Below are positions 1-7,262 of a DNA stretch of 64,000 nucleotides, one piece after another. Origin of the DNA: Halomonas sp. S3-1-1 (GTDB taxonomy: Bacteria > Pseudomonadota > Gammaproteobacteria > Pseudomonadales > Halomonadaceae); the NCBI RefSeq assembly GCF_023757625.1, contig NZ_JALGBZ010000004.1:326702-390701 (forward strand), given 5' to 3'. Both the position numbers and the translations under genes were made by a program. How positions within the stretch are numbered: the stretch's first letter is position 1; each line of letters opens with the position of its first letter. A model generated the notes under the pieces. It was given only the letters and a program-made list of their open reading frames with translations, was not told the DNA's origin and did no database searches.

Positions 1-10
1 TGCCCACATC

Positions 11-1117
11 GTGACGCGTGTGAATGCGTCGCAGATCAAGAAAGAGACCATCAACGGCGAGCCTCACTACCGCATTCCGTCAGCCACCCTGCCTGATGAC
101 TGCGTGATGAATGGCGGGCTCTACAGCGCCGCCGAGATCGAGGCCAGCTACAAGGGCCTCGAAGGCACGCCGGCGCCGCTCGGTCACCCCAAGGTCGGCA
201 ATCAGTTCGTGCCCGCCCGCTCGCCACACGCGATCAACAAGCACTGGATCGGCGCCTGGAACGAGAACGTAAGGCGCGAAGGCGGCCGTGTGCTGCTCGA
301 CAAGGTGGTGAACATCCGCGTCGCCAATCAGACCCCCGAGGGTCGCGAGCTGATCCAGGCCATCGAGAAGCAGGCGCCGATTCACACCTCGACCGGCTTG
401 GAGCTCGAGATCAAGGTGGCGAACGGCGAGAGCCGCGGCAAGAAGTACACCTGGTCGGCTCACAACATGCAATTCGACCACGACGCCATCCTGATCGGCG
501 AGCCCGGGGCGGCCACCCCCGACGAGGGCGTGGGCATGTTCGTCAACGCCGCCGGCGACGAAGCCGAAGTGCTGCAGGCGAACGTCGAGTTCAGCGACGA
601 CGAGGAGTACGAGATCACTGCCGCCGCCGAGCACATTCTCCGCTTGGCCGACCGCGCCGAGCAGCGTGAACAGAACAAGGGCCGCCTCGACAAGCTTGTC
701 ACGGTCATCAAGAGCGCTTTCGGGGGCGCGCAGGCTGAAAGCTCCCAGACCACTACCGCAAACGCAGCAGCCCCGGAGGGCGATATGTCACTGACGAAAG
801 AAGACGTCATCAGCGCCGTAAACGAAGCGATGAAGGCTCGCGATGAGCAGATCACATCGCTGATGAACGGCCAGAAGGAACAGGGCGAGACCATCAAGGC
901 TTTGAAGGCCAACGCCGACGCGGCCGCCAAAGCCGAGAGCGCCAAGCTCGATGACAAGCTTAAGGCCAATGGCTGGACCGATGCCGAGCTCGAGGGCATG
1001 ACGGCCAACGCCAAGCAGAAGGTGGTGAACAGCCTGCAGCCCAGCCACGGCTTCCACCTTCCCGCCGGTTTCGCTGGTAACCAGCAGGCCGAAGACACCA
1101 ACACCCTGCCGGAGTAA
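11..1117 (+). CDS. Phage prohead protease / scaffold fusion (DUF2213-like), 5' end probably outside window
   Basis: Probable capsid-maturation protease with a C-terminal scaffold region. The N-terminal ~175 residues resemble DUF2213 phage proteins, with conserved-looking GHP (H59), HTSTGL (H125, S127) and FDHDAIL (D156, H157) motifs that could form a herpes-protease-like active site. Residues ~200-350 are Glu/Lys/Ala-rich and helical, as in scaffolds. The frame is open to the left edge and position 11 is only a GTG, so the true start is probably upstream. It lies 3 bases before the decoration protein gene, the usual protease-decoration-capsid order. The protease role is inferred from family and position. 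Confidence 0.75.
   Translation: MTRVNASQIKKETINGEPHYRIPSATLPDDCVMNGGLYSAAEIEASYKGLEGTPAPLGHPKVGNQFVPARSPHAINKHWIGAWNENVRREGGRVLLDKVVNIRVANQTPEGRELIQAIEKQAPIHTSTGLELEIKVANGESRGKKYTWSAHNMQFDHDAILIGEPGAATPDEGVGMFVNAAGDEAEVLQANVEFSDDEEYEITAAAEHILRLADRAEQREQNKGRLDKLVTVIKSAFGGAQAESSQTTTANAAAPEGDMSLTKEDVISAVNEAMKARDEQITSLMNGQKEQGETIKALKANADAAAKAESAKLDDKLKANGWTDAELEGMTANAKQKVVNSLQPSHGFHLPAGFAGNQQAEDTNTLPE
785..1117 (+). CDS. Nested in-frame scaffold protein (internal start in the protease gene)
   Basis: An ATG at 785 lies in the same frame as the protease gene (codon 259 from position 11) and has a strong Shine-Dalgarno, GGAGGG at 775-780, four bases upstream. Starting there gives a 110-residue, highly charged, mostly helical protein with no protease motifs. 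Many tailed phages make scaffold this way; lambda C/Nu3 is the classic case. The start signal is visible in the sequence; actual use of this start is inferred. Confidence 0.55.
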   Translation: MSLTKEDVISAVNEAMKARDEQITSLMNGQKEQGETIKALKANADAAAKAESAKLDDKLKANGWTDAELEGMTANAKQKVVNSLQPSHGFHLPAGFAGNQQAEDTNTLPE

Positions 1118-1120
1118 GCC

Positions 1121-1579
1121 ATGAGTAATTACACGCAATGGGGTAAGAACGTCATTTTCTGCGGCCCGGCGCAAATGCTCGAGCAGGCGAACCGCAAGGA
1201 GTCGCCGGTCGCTGGTCCTTACCTTCCGGGCACCGTGGTGCACTATGACGAGGCACAAGGTGAGTTCGTGGCAGGCGCCGGTTCCGTTTCCTACGTTCTC
1301 GACCGTGATCACTTGGGCGGCGGTTTCGTAAGCACAGCCTACGCCGATGACGACCTAGCTACCGCTTTCTGGCCAGAGCCTAAGCTCGTGCTGAATGTAC
1401 GAACCGCCGCAGGCCTGGATATCCAGGAAGACGAACCGATGTACATCGGCGCCGATGGCGTGCTGACCAACGCAGCTCCGGAAGCTACGGACGGCGAGAC
1501 GCTGAAACCGTACTGCTATTCAGCCGAAACAATCCAGACGGGCAGCGAGATCGAGCTCGTGGCCCAGAAGTTCATCTAA
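1121..1579 (+). CDS. Phage head decoration / stabilisation protein
   Basis: A 152-residue acidic, beta-rich protein placed between the protease/scaffold and the major capsid gene, where tailed phages usually encode the decoration protein that binds the outside of the expanded capsid. No signal peptide, membrane segment or catalytic motif is visible. The ATG at 1121 follows the previous stop by 3 bases and the next gene starts 12 bases after its stop, so all three should be co-translated. Assignment rests mainly on size and position; a DUF2190-like fold is possible but unproven. Confidence 0.6.
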   Translation: MSNYTQWGKNVIFCGPAQMLEQANRKESPVAGPYLPGTVVHYDEAQGEFVAGAGSVSYVLDRDHLGGGFVSTAYADDDLATAFWPEPKLVLNVRTAAGLDIQEDEPMYIGADGVLTNAAPEATDGETLKPYCYSAETIQTGSEIELVAQKFI

Positions 1580-1591
1580 GGAGCGCGCGAA

Positions 1592-2662
1592 ATGCCGAGC
1601 TATTTCTTCGACCGAGGTCAATGCGCACAGAATGCGAGCTTGCGCGGACAGTATGATTTCCTGCAGGCCCAGCGTGCCTTCCAGCGCAACAGTGAGAGCG
1701 CCTGGGCCTCCATCCCGATGCCAGGCATGGCCTGTAACGCTGCCGCCCCGGTCCCGTATCCAGTCTATGCGCAAATGGACACGCAGACCAAGCGTGTCAT
1801 GGCTGAGCCTGGCAGCGAAACTCTGCTGCTGGACCTCATGCCTCTGGCTCTGCCGTTGGGCTTCGGCACCATGGTTCACCAGTACAAGCAAATCGGTGAT
1901 GGCGGCGCAGTAACCACCAGCATGTCGGGCCTAGAGCCAGTGCCGAATGATCAGACAGAGCACAACTACGATTCGGCGCTGGTTCCGGTTCACCAGTCGG
2001 GCTATTACCGCGAAGCTCGCGAGATGGCGGGCCTGACCGAAGCGGGCTGGAGCACTCTGCTGGATGACCAGGAAGCGTCGACCCGGACTGTGCGCAAGCG
2101 CATGTCCGACTACCTCTTGGACGGCGCCGTGGACAAAAACGGGCGCCCACTGCGTTTCAAGGGCGTGGAGTCCTACGGCGTGCGTACGTCCAAGCACACC
2201 GTAAAAGTCGCGCTATCGGTCGACCTCACGTCCCTGCAGACCGCACCGGACACCGTCCGAAACCAGTTTATCGCTCTGCGCGACAGACTGCGCGTGGATA
2301 ACCGCGTAGACGGTGACGTCACTGTGTACGTCTCCAACGAGATCGAAGCCACGCTGGACCGCTACTACGTGATGGAAGGAGTCATCACAGCCACCCGCAG
2401 CCTGCGCCAAGAGCTTGAGAGCCTGGCCGGTATCGGTGCGATCAAGCCGCTGTCGAAGCTGAAGGGTAACCAACTCCTGATGGGCGCCGTTCGCCGCGAG
2501 TATATCCGCCCGCTTCTCGGCCAGGCTGTTTCAAATCTCGCCCTGCCGCGTAACCAGCCCTTTGCCCGCCACCAGTTCATGGTCTGGTCTGCAATGGGCT
2601 TGGAAATGCAGGTAGACATCGATGGCCGTTCCGGCTGGCTATACGCCGCTTCTGAAGAATAA
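1592..2662 (+). CDS. Phage major capsid protein
   Basis: A 356-residue protein forming the icosahedral shell. It has no enzymatic motif and shows the layout of capsid proteins of Pseudomonas/Halomonas siphophages (DUF6260-like): an N-terminal region rich in Gln/Ala, a central alpha/beta domain around residues 90-330, and a C-terminal region ending in a hydrophobic Met-Gln-Val strand. A GGAGCG Shine-Dalgarno lies upstream of the ATG at 1592. Size and position after decoration and scaffold genes support the call. Fold assignment to the HK97 group is from general knowledge of tailed phages. Confidence 0.8.
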   Translation: MPSYFFDRGQCAQNASLRGQYDFLQAQRAFQRNSESAWASIPMPGMACNAAAPVPYPVYAQMDTQTKRVMAEPGSETLLLDLMPLALPLGFGTMVHQYKQIGDGGAVTTSMSGLEPVPNDQTEHNYDSALVPVHQSGYYREAREMAGLTEAGWSTLLDDQEASTRTVRKRMSDYLLDGAVDKNGRPLRFKGVESYGVRTSKHTVKVALSVDLTSLQTAPDTVRNQFIALRDRLRVDNRVDGDVTVYVSNEIEATLDRYYVMEGVITATRSLRQELESLAGIGAIKPLSKLKGNQLLMGAVRREYIRPLLGQAVSNLALPRNQPFARHQFMVWSAMGLEMQVDIDGRSGWLYAASEE

Positions 2663-2694
2663 CCACGGCCCCTACGGGGGCCAAGGAGAACATC

Positions 2695-3045
2695 ATGGGT
2701 AAGCAAGCAACTGTCCGCGTCACGCAATCCAACCTCTACCGCACGAACAAGGATGGCAATGTGCACCGCTGCGCCATTGGCGAGCGCTTTACGGTGACGC
2801 TCAGCAATAAGGGCGAGATCCCGCTGATCTACCGCGGCAAGGTCGAGCTCGACGATCGCCCGGCACTGACGACCGATCAGGCGGCAGGGCCAGCGCGGGA
2901 GACTGGCGCCGACGCCGACGAACAGCGCCGCCAGTTCCTGCTGGACGAAATCGAGCAAATGAGCGGTACCCGCCCTGGCGCGCGCACGAAGCTCGAAACC
3001 CTCGAGACGAAATTCGAGGAAGCTAAACTCGCCGAGAAGGACTGA
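2695..3045 (+). CDS. Hypothetical phage head protein, 116 aa
   Basis: A small, charged protein directly behind the capsid gene and 3 bases before the head-tail connector gene. The N-terminal ~60 residues look beta-rich. The last ~50 residues are a Glu/Lys/Arg-rich helix, probably coiled coil. Lambda FI and similar head-completion proteins occupy this position, but no specific similarity is recognised. An AAGGAG ribosome-binding site (2683-2688) precedes the ATG. Confidence 0.6.
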   Translation: MGKQATVRVTQSNLYRTNKDGNVHRCAIGERFTVTLSNKGEIPLIYRGKVELDDRPALTTDQAAGPARETGADADEQRRQFLLDEIEQMSGTRPGARTKLETLETKFEEAKLAEKD

Positions 3046-3048
3046 CCT

Positions 3049-3441
3049 ATGGCTGCCAGGATCACCGTGGACGATGTCCGGAGCTACGGCATCACCGGCG
3101 CCGATGCGATGCTCCGCGACTTTATCGCGGTGATCGATGGCGCCAATGCCTGCCTGGACAAGAGCCGGGTGGCTGAGGCCACTCAGCGGATCCTAAAGAT
3201 CAACGCTGTGGGGCACTTGGCCACGCTTGCCAGCGGCGGACAGATTCGCAGCCAGTCGGCGCCCAGCGGCGCCTCGCGGTCGTTCGCCACACCTAATGGC
3301 GCAGGCATCGACTCCACCAACTGGGGGTCGGCGCTGCGATCACTGGACACCACCGGCTGTGTCACGCGGCTACTGCAGTCGGACAAGACGCGGCCATTTG
3401 TTGCCGTGGCGGGCCCGGGGCGCCGCCGGGAGGAGACATGA
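3049..3441 (+). CDS. Head-tail connector (adaptor) protein
   Basis: A 130-residue protein starting ITVDDVRSYG, an opening typical of gp6-like/adaptor proteins that bind under the portal ring. The N-terminal ~70 residues are helical; the remainder is rich in Ser/Gly/Arg and may be disordered until assembly. It overlaps the following head-closure gene by 4 bases (ATGA). Position between capsid and tail completion genes supports the role; sequence alone would not prove it. Confidence 0.6.
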   Translation: MAARITVDDVRSYGITGADAMLRDFIAVIDGANACLDKSRVAEATQRILKINAVGHLATLASGGQIRSQSAPSGASRSFATPNGAGIDSTNWGSALRSLDTTGCVTRLLQSDKTRPFVAVAGPGRRREET

Positions 3442-3785
3442 GCGCAACAGCGCGATGGACTTACACCAACCAGGCGACACTCTGGCTCCAGACCGGTAAG
3501 CGCGACCCGTACACGCGCGAGCCGCTCTTTGATGGCCCGCACGTCATCGCCTGCACCTTCAAGAACATGGGCGAGACCCAAACGGACGATAGCGGCCAGC
3601 AGTTCGTGCCGCGCGACACCGTATGGCACGAGAACCCGCTGGCGATCCAGGTGGGCGACCGGGTCGTCATTGGCGCCGCAATCGAGGATGCGGCGCCGCC
3701 GGCAACGGCCAAAGCGATTAAGAAAGTGGGCGGCTGGGATATGAGCCCTTTTGGTGAGGCGCCGGATTATGTACTCTTCACGTAA
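3438..3785 (+). CDS. Head closure / head-tail joining protein
   Basis: A 115-residue beta-rich protein with two short aromatic-containing strands near the start (ARWTYTNQATLWLQ) and a GDRVVIG segment, in keeping with SPP1 gp16-like or lambda FII-like head closure proteins. The start overlaps the upstream connector gene (ATGA). Its stop overlaps the convergent end of a minus-strand membrane gene by 8 bases, marking the point where accessory DNA enters the structural operon. Confidence 0.55.
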   Translation: MSATARWTYTNQATLWLQTGKRDPYTREPLFDGPHVIACTFKNMGETQTDDSGQQFVPRDTVWHENPLAIQVGDRVVIGAAIEDAAPPATAKAIKKVGGWDMSPFGEAPDYVLFT

Positions 3786-4152
3786 CATTCAAGAGTATAT
3801 AGCTACTCCAGACCGTTCCAACAATTGAGCCGAAACAGATAGCCAACGCATAGGCGCCAACCTCTCGAGATGAGAAGAGCAACGCGCACTGAAAACAAAG
3901 TGGTGCGAGCAAGCCGTACAACTGTTTTTGATCATATCCATCTCTATATACAAACGTGATCGCTAAGGCTAGACAGAGTAAGACGGTTGCGAATAGTAGA
4001 TTAATCCAATGGTAGCGTTTCGACTTTCTTTCTGTGCGTTTCATCCAACAATCTGCTGCTTTCATACGGCCTTCCACTGCTTCCATACGACCTTCTAAAA
4101 TTTTAATTTTTTTCTTAAGAAGCGATGGTTTATTCCTTCGACAAGTAAACAT
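3778..4152 (-). CDS. Coiled-coil membrane protein, prophage moron on opposite strand
   Basis: A 124-residue protein encoded against the late operon. Residues ~8-45 are Lys/Glu/Met-rich with repeated GRM(E/K)A heptad-like units (coiled coil). Three hydrophobic segments follow: INLLFATVLLCLALAITF, LYGLLAPLCFQCALLF and a last one near VGAYALAICFGSIVGTVW. The ATG at 4152 is preceded by AGGAAGGG; a GTG at 4188 is in frame but falls within the predicted promoter -10, so 4152 is preferred. The gene is visibly AT-richer than its neighbours. Function unknown; membrane morons of this type often block superinfection. Confidence 0.65.
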   Translation of the reverse strand: MFTCRRNKPSLLKKKIKILEGRMEAVEGRMKAADCWMKRTERKSKRYHWINLLFATVLLCLALAITFVYRDGYDQKQLYGLLAPLCFQCALLFSSREVGAYALAICFGSIVGTVWSSYILLNVT

Positions 4153-4187
4153 GCAGCCCTTCCTGTTTCGTCTTATAAAACTCAGCA

Positions 4188-4216
4188 CTTTTACACGGAA
4201 GTACCATTTATGTCAG
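4188..4216 (-). promoter_or_regulatory. Candidate sigma-70 promoter of the membrane moron
   Basis: On the minus strand: -35 CTGACA (4216-4211), a 17-base spacer, -10 TAAAAG (4193-4188). It overlaps the first codons of the + strand tail completion gene and would start transcripts ~30 bases before the preferred ATG at 4152. Matched by eye. Confidence 0.45.
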
Positions 4217-4572
4217 TACGAGGCGGCCGGAACGTCCGGCGAAATTTCTCGCGCGTCGTCAGCCGCATCGCTGGCCCGCTTACCGATCGAGTCGTCACCG
4301 AGGTCCTGATCATCGGCGAAGGCTACGCCGTCAACCTGACGCCGGTCGACACATCCAACCTGGTCAACAGCCGATTCCGCCAGATCACCAACACCGCCAC
4401 CGGCACTGTCGGGGTCGTGGTCTACACCGCCGCTTACGCTGCAGAGGTGCATGATGCCGGCCCCAAAAACTGGAAGAAGGCAGCCGCCGAAGACCGATTC
4501 CTCGAGCGAGGCTTCGAGCGGGATGGGCGAGCTGATATCGAGACCCACTTGGCGAGGAGCTACCGAGTATGA
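4210..4572 (+). CDS. Tail completion / neck protein, HK97 gp10-like
   Basis: A 120-residue protein with the hallmarks of HK97-gp10-like proteins: a basic N-terminus, TPVDTSNLVNSR (tyrosine/arginine-rich equivalents are typical here) and AAYAAEVHDAG, close to the family's YA..VE.G motif. It closes the tail end that meets the head. A GGAAG ribosome-binding site precedes the ATG. The start region doubles as the promoter of the minus-strand moron. It overlaps the next gene by 4 bases (ATGA). Confidence 0.7.
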   Translation: MSVRGGRNVRRNFSRVVSRIAGPLTDRVVTEVLIIGEGYAVNLTPVDTSNLVNSRFRQITNTATGTVGVVVYTAAYAAEVHDAGPKNWKKAAAEDRFLERGFERDGRADIETHLARSYRV

Positions 4573-4934
4573 ACGCACTTCGCGTGCTTCACGATCACCT
4601 CGCCGCGGGCGAGCAACTGACCGGCCTAGAGCCGGTTTTTTTTCGCCTCTATCCCGAGAACACCGAGGCCGGTGCCGCTGACTCGATCCTGTTCCGACCC
4701 GACGCCGGCGCCGCGCCCAGCGAGCTCATGCAACAGCCAGGCGTGACGCTCGCCATCTGTACCGAGCGCCCTGACATCGGCTACGAGCGAGCCGGGGCCA
4801 TTCGCGATTACCTGCTCGCCCACCATACCGCCAGCGGCGTGTGCAATTTCCAGATCCTGGCCGACGTCGTTGGCCCCTCCACGCTCGAATCCGGGCGATC
4901 ACTCTACGAACTCAACGTCCGCGTTTGGACATAG
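4569..4934 (+). CDS. Tail terminator protein
   Basis: A 121-residue alpha/beta protein starting with a helix, followed by strands around QPGVTLAICTERPDIGY and a C-terminal strand pair (SLYELNVRVWT). Size, secondary structure pattern and position between the HK97-gp10-like gene and the tail tube gene fit the lambda gpU/minor-capsid-type terminator that caps the growing tail. Start overlaps the upstream stop; the tail tube gene begins 9 bases after its stop. Confidence 0.6.
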   Translation: MNALRVLHDHLAAGEQLTGLEPVFFRLYPENTEAGAADSILFRPDAGAAPSELMQQPGVTLAICTERPDIGYERAGAIRDYLLAHHTASGVCNFQILADVVGPSTLESGRSLYELNVRVWT

Positions 4935-4943
4935 GAGCCATCC

Positions 4944-5429
4944 ATGGCAATGGAACAGATTCAGAAATACCTGGGCCGCGAAGTGCTGGTCGAGTACGCC
5001 AAGTCCGACCCGACCGGCAGCGAAGCCAACTGGCTGGTGATCGGCGCGATGCGCGGCAAGGAATGGGGCGCTGAGTGGCAGACCACCGACGCCACCACTG
5101 ACGACAGCCCGAACCTGACGCAAGAGAACCTGGTGACCTACAAGTCGAGCGACATCAGCTTCGACGGACTGGCCACCAAGGACACGACCAAGAACGTCGA
5201 CGCGCTCGAGGAGTACGTCAACGAGCCGGCGGCAAACGGCAGCCCGACCGGCTACCCGAATATCTGGCTGCGTATCACGGTTCCGCGCGGCGACAATCAG
5301 CTGCGCACCTACACCGGCACCGCGCTGCTGACCTCGTTCCGCAACAACGCGCCGCATGACGACGTGGCTTCATGGACGCTGGAGGGCAACAGCTTTGCCT
5401 ACACCATCGACACCGCAACGGCGGGCTAA
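4944..5429 (+). CDS. Major tail tube protein
   Basis: A 161-residue beta-rich protein that polymerises into the siphovirus tail tube. It begins with a helix-strand (IQKYLGREVLVEYA) and has a long acidic, Thr/Asp-rich central loop (TDATTDDSPNLTQENL) and a C-terminal strand pattern (SWTLEGNSFAYTIDTA) typical of tail tube proteins. No Ig-like C-terminal extension is present. Located between terminator and chaperone genes, as expected. Confidence 0.75.
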   Translation: MAMEQIQKYLGREVLVEYAKSDPTGSEANWLVIGAMRGKEWGAEWQTTDATTDDSPNLTQENLVTYKSSDISFDGLATKDTTKNVDALEEYVNEPAANGSPTGYPNIWLRITVPRGDNQLRTYTGTALLTSFRNNAPHDDVASWTLEGNSFAYTIDTATAG

Positions 5430-6000
5430 CGTCTACGCTGGCGAGGTCTTGGTATCGTGGCAGGGGCGGGATTGGCTGTTCCGCCCTACCCTCGCCGCGA
5501 TGGCCGAGCTCGGTGAGCCAGCGGAGATCGTTCGGCTACTCGCCCGGGTGCAATCGCCCGGTGCCGATGGCTTTGCCGCGGCGCTGGCCGTGCTGCGCGC
5601 CTGCTACGCAAACTACGACGATATTAGCCCGCTGATCGGCTTCTTCAAGGATGTGCGCGGACGGCTTCGATATGTCATGGGCGCCCTGCCATTGCAAAAC
5701 ATTCATGTGCTGGGCGCCAAGCTGGCTATTGCTGGGATCGTGGGCGCCCCCAAGCCGCGCAAAGGTGGCGGCAAGCCCATGGATACCTTCGACCCTGCCG
5801 AATTCGTGGGCGTCGCGCAGGCTCACCTAGGACTATCCTCCGGTGAAGCCTGGTCGCTGACCATGATCGAGTTCCAGCGCGCTATGGATGCAAAATTCCC
5901 TGAAGCAGACAGCAAGAAATCGGAGCAGCCGACCGAAGAGGAAACGGCGGCGACGGTGAACCATATCATGCAGCTGCGACGGCGCATCAAGGAGGGTTAA
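5356..6000 (+). CDS. Tail assembly chaperone (DUF6246-like); start uncertain
   Basis: The product binds tape measure protein during tail assembly. Similarity-like content (YAGEVLVSWQGRDWLFRP onward) begins right after the tail tube stop, at about 5434. The only in-frame starts are ATG at 5356, which overlaps the tail tube by 74 bases and gives an odd basic leader, and TTGs at 5395 and 5449, the last preceded by GCGAGG. The C-terminus is acidic then basic (EEETAAT..LRRRIK). No second chaperone gene and no obvious slippery heptamer follow; an accessory island begins instead. Confidence 0.6.
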   Translation: MTTWLHGRWRATALPTPSTPQRRANVYAGEVLVSWQGRDWLFRPTLAAMAELGEPAEIVRLLARVQSPGADGFAAALAVLRACYANYDDISPLIGFFKDVRGRLRYVMGALPLQNIHVLGAKLAIAGIVGAPKPRKGGGKPMDTFDPAEFVGVAQAHLGLSSGEAWSLTMIEFQRAMDAKFPEADSKKSEQPTEEETAATVNHIMQLRRRIKEG

Positions 6001-6064
6001 GAAAACAATTACAGGGGCTTTCTTAGTAATGTATTGATAGCAAATTATACGAATAGAAATTGCC

Positions 6065-6093
6065 TTGAAAGCCGATCTACTTGCAATTATGCT
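6065..6093 (+). promoter_or_regulatory. Candidate sigma-70 promoter of the accessory island
   Basis: TTGAAA at 6065-6070, a 17-base spacer and TATGCT at 6088-6093, about 55 bases before the Panacea gene start. The surrounding 6001-6146 stretch is AT-rich and holds no gene. Recognised by eye. Confidence 0.45.
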
Positions 6094-6146
6094 GCCCATC
6101 GCTCAAAAATGAGTAGTAGCCTAACCAGGCCTCCGGGAGGTGCATA

Positions 6147-6704
6147 ATGTTCAGCGAAGCAAAAGTGGCGCAGATGGCAGCGTTTTTCCTCGATAGAAGT
6201 GAGGGACGTATGCCTTATCTGAAGCTCATGAAGCTCCTGTACCTCGCTGACCGTGAGTGTTTAAACCGGTATGGGTACACAATTTCTGACGACCGCATGG
6301 TTTCTATGCCGCATGGCCCAGTCCTTTCTCGCACTTACGACTTGATGAAGGGTACGAGTCAGGGCGAATGGGATGAGTGGATAGCTGACGAGGCTAACTA
6401 CGAGGTATCCCTCAGAAAGCCGGTTGATCATGAAGATGAATACTTCTTTCTTGAGCTAAGTGTCGCTGACACAGAGATCATGGATCATGTGTATGAACAA
6501 TTCGGGCACATGCAGAGGTTTGAGCTCAGAGATTATACTCACGATCACTGCCAAGAGTGGAAAGACCCTCATGGCAGTTCGCGCCCTATTACCCCCTACG
6601 AAATATTTAGGGCTTTAGGACGAAATGATGATGAGGCGAGGGCATCTGCCGGACAGCTGCATGCGCACAGGCAGCTAAGCCAAAAGATGGCCGATTATCT
6701 CTAA
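6147..6704 (+). CDS. Panacea-domain (SocA/DUF4065-like) antitoxin
   Basis: A 185-residue protein with a Panacea/DUF4065 domain: an N-terminal helix (AQMAAFFLDRS), the diagnostic LKLMKLLYLADRECLNRYG, and the SMPHGPVLSRTYDLM motif. Panacea proteins are known neutralisers of many unrelated toxins, and their neighbours are usually the toxin. GGGAGGTG lies just before the ATG. The stop overlaps the next start by one base (TAATG), so the two are translationally coupled. The gene is AT-richer than phage structural genes and was probably acquired separately. Domain call firm; antitoxin activity inferred. Confidence 0.8.
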   Translation: MFSEAKVAQMAAFFLDRSEGRMPYLKLMKLLYLADRECLNRYGYTISDDRMVSMPHGPVLSRTYDLMKGTSQGEWDEWIADEANYEVSLRKPVDHEDEYFFLELSVADTEIMDHVYEQFGHMQRFELRDYTHDHCQEWKDPHGSSRPITPYEIFRALGRNDDEARASAGQLHAHRQLSQKMADYL

Positions 6705-7123
6705 TGGTTTGGGCGCCCTTTCAGCAAGGCACCTTAATGATGCACGTCGGCGACCGTGATCATTTACATCTCGTAATGAACGACCCGGTATATTGCCCAA
6801 TACTTAGAATCCACGGTGTTTTGATGGTAGCCATATCGTCAGTGCGCACTGGATCATATGTTGATGAAGCCTGTCTTTTTGAAATAGGCGATCACCCCTT
6901 TATCCAGCACCAAAGCTTCGTTTATTACCGCGACTCCAACGTATTTGATGCTGATCGGCTGCAGGTGGGGGTTGAGGCTGGTGAATTGCGTCCTCGCGAA
7001 ACTCTTAGCCGTGAGGTTTTTAGAAGGGTTAGAGACGGTTTCTACGCTGAGCCTGTACGGCACAATAATAAAGTGAGCCGGTTTATTAAGCAGCGTCTTG
7101 AGCCTGATTTCAAGCACGAATAG
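6704..7123 (+). CDS. Putative toxin partner of the Panacea protein
   Basis: A 139-residue protein coupled to the upstream antitoxin gene by a TAATG junction. The sequence GDRDHLHLVMNDPV, followed by VLMVAISSVR and GDHPFIQHQSFVYYR, suggests a small beta-barrel reminiscent of PemK/MazF-type SH3-like folds, and I recognise this arrangement as common beside Panacea genes. The C-terminus is basic (RHNNKVSRFIKQR). Toxicity and target are not known. If the pair is a TA system, this is the toxin by elimination. Confidence 0.55.
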   Translation: MVWAPFQQGTLMMHVGDRDHLHLVMNDPVYCPILRIHGVLMVAISSVRTGSYVDEACLFEIGDHPFIQHQSFVYYRDSNVFDADRLQVGVEAGELRPRETLSREVFRRVRDGFYAEPVRHNNKVSRFIKQRLEPDFKHE

Positions 7124-7262
7124 TTTCACACCCCCCAACCTCTTTATCTAACACTGCACTAATAGAAACCCGCACGTCTGCTTGCGGTATGCGTGGAAAG
7201 CTAGCGCCGCCGTCACCTTCGCGATACCCTAAGCGAATCAGATTTAGCGCTGGGGAGCGGAT

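Noticed and set aside
5960..6050. Lambda G/GT-type frameshift after the tail chaperone
   Set aside because: No slippery heptamer seen at the gene end and no continuing frame that could encode the T part.
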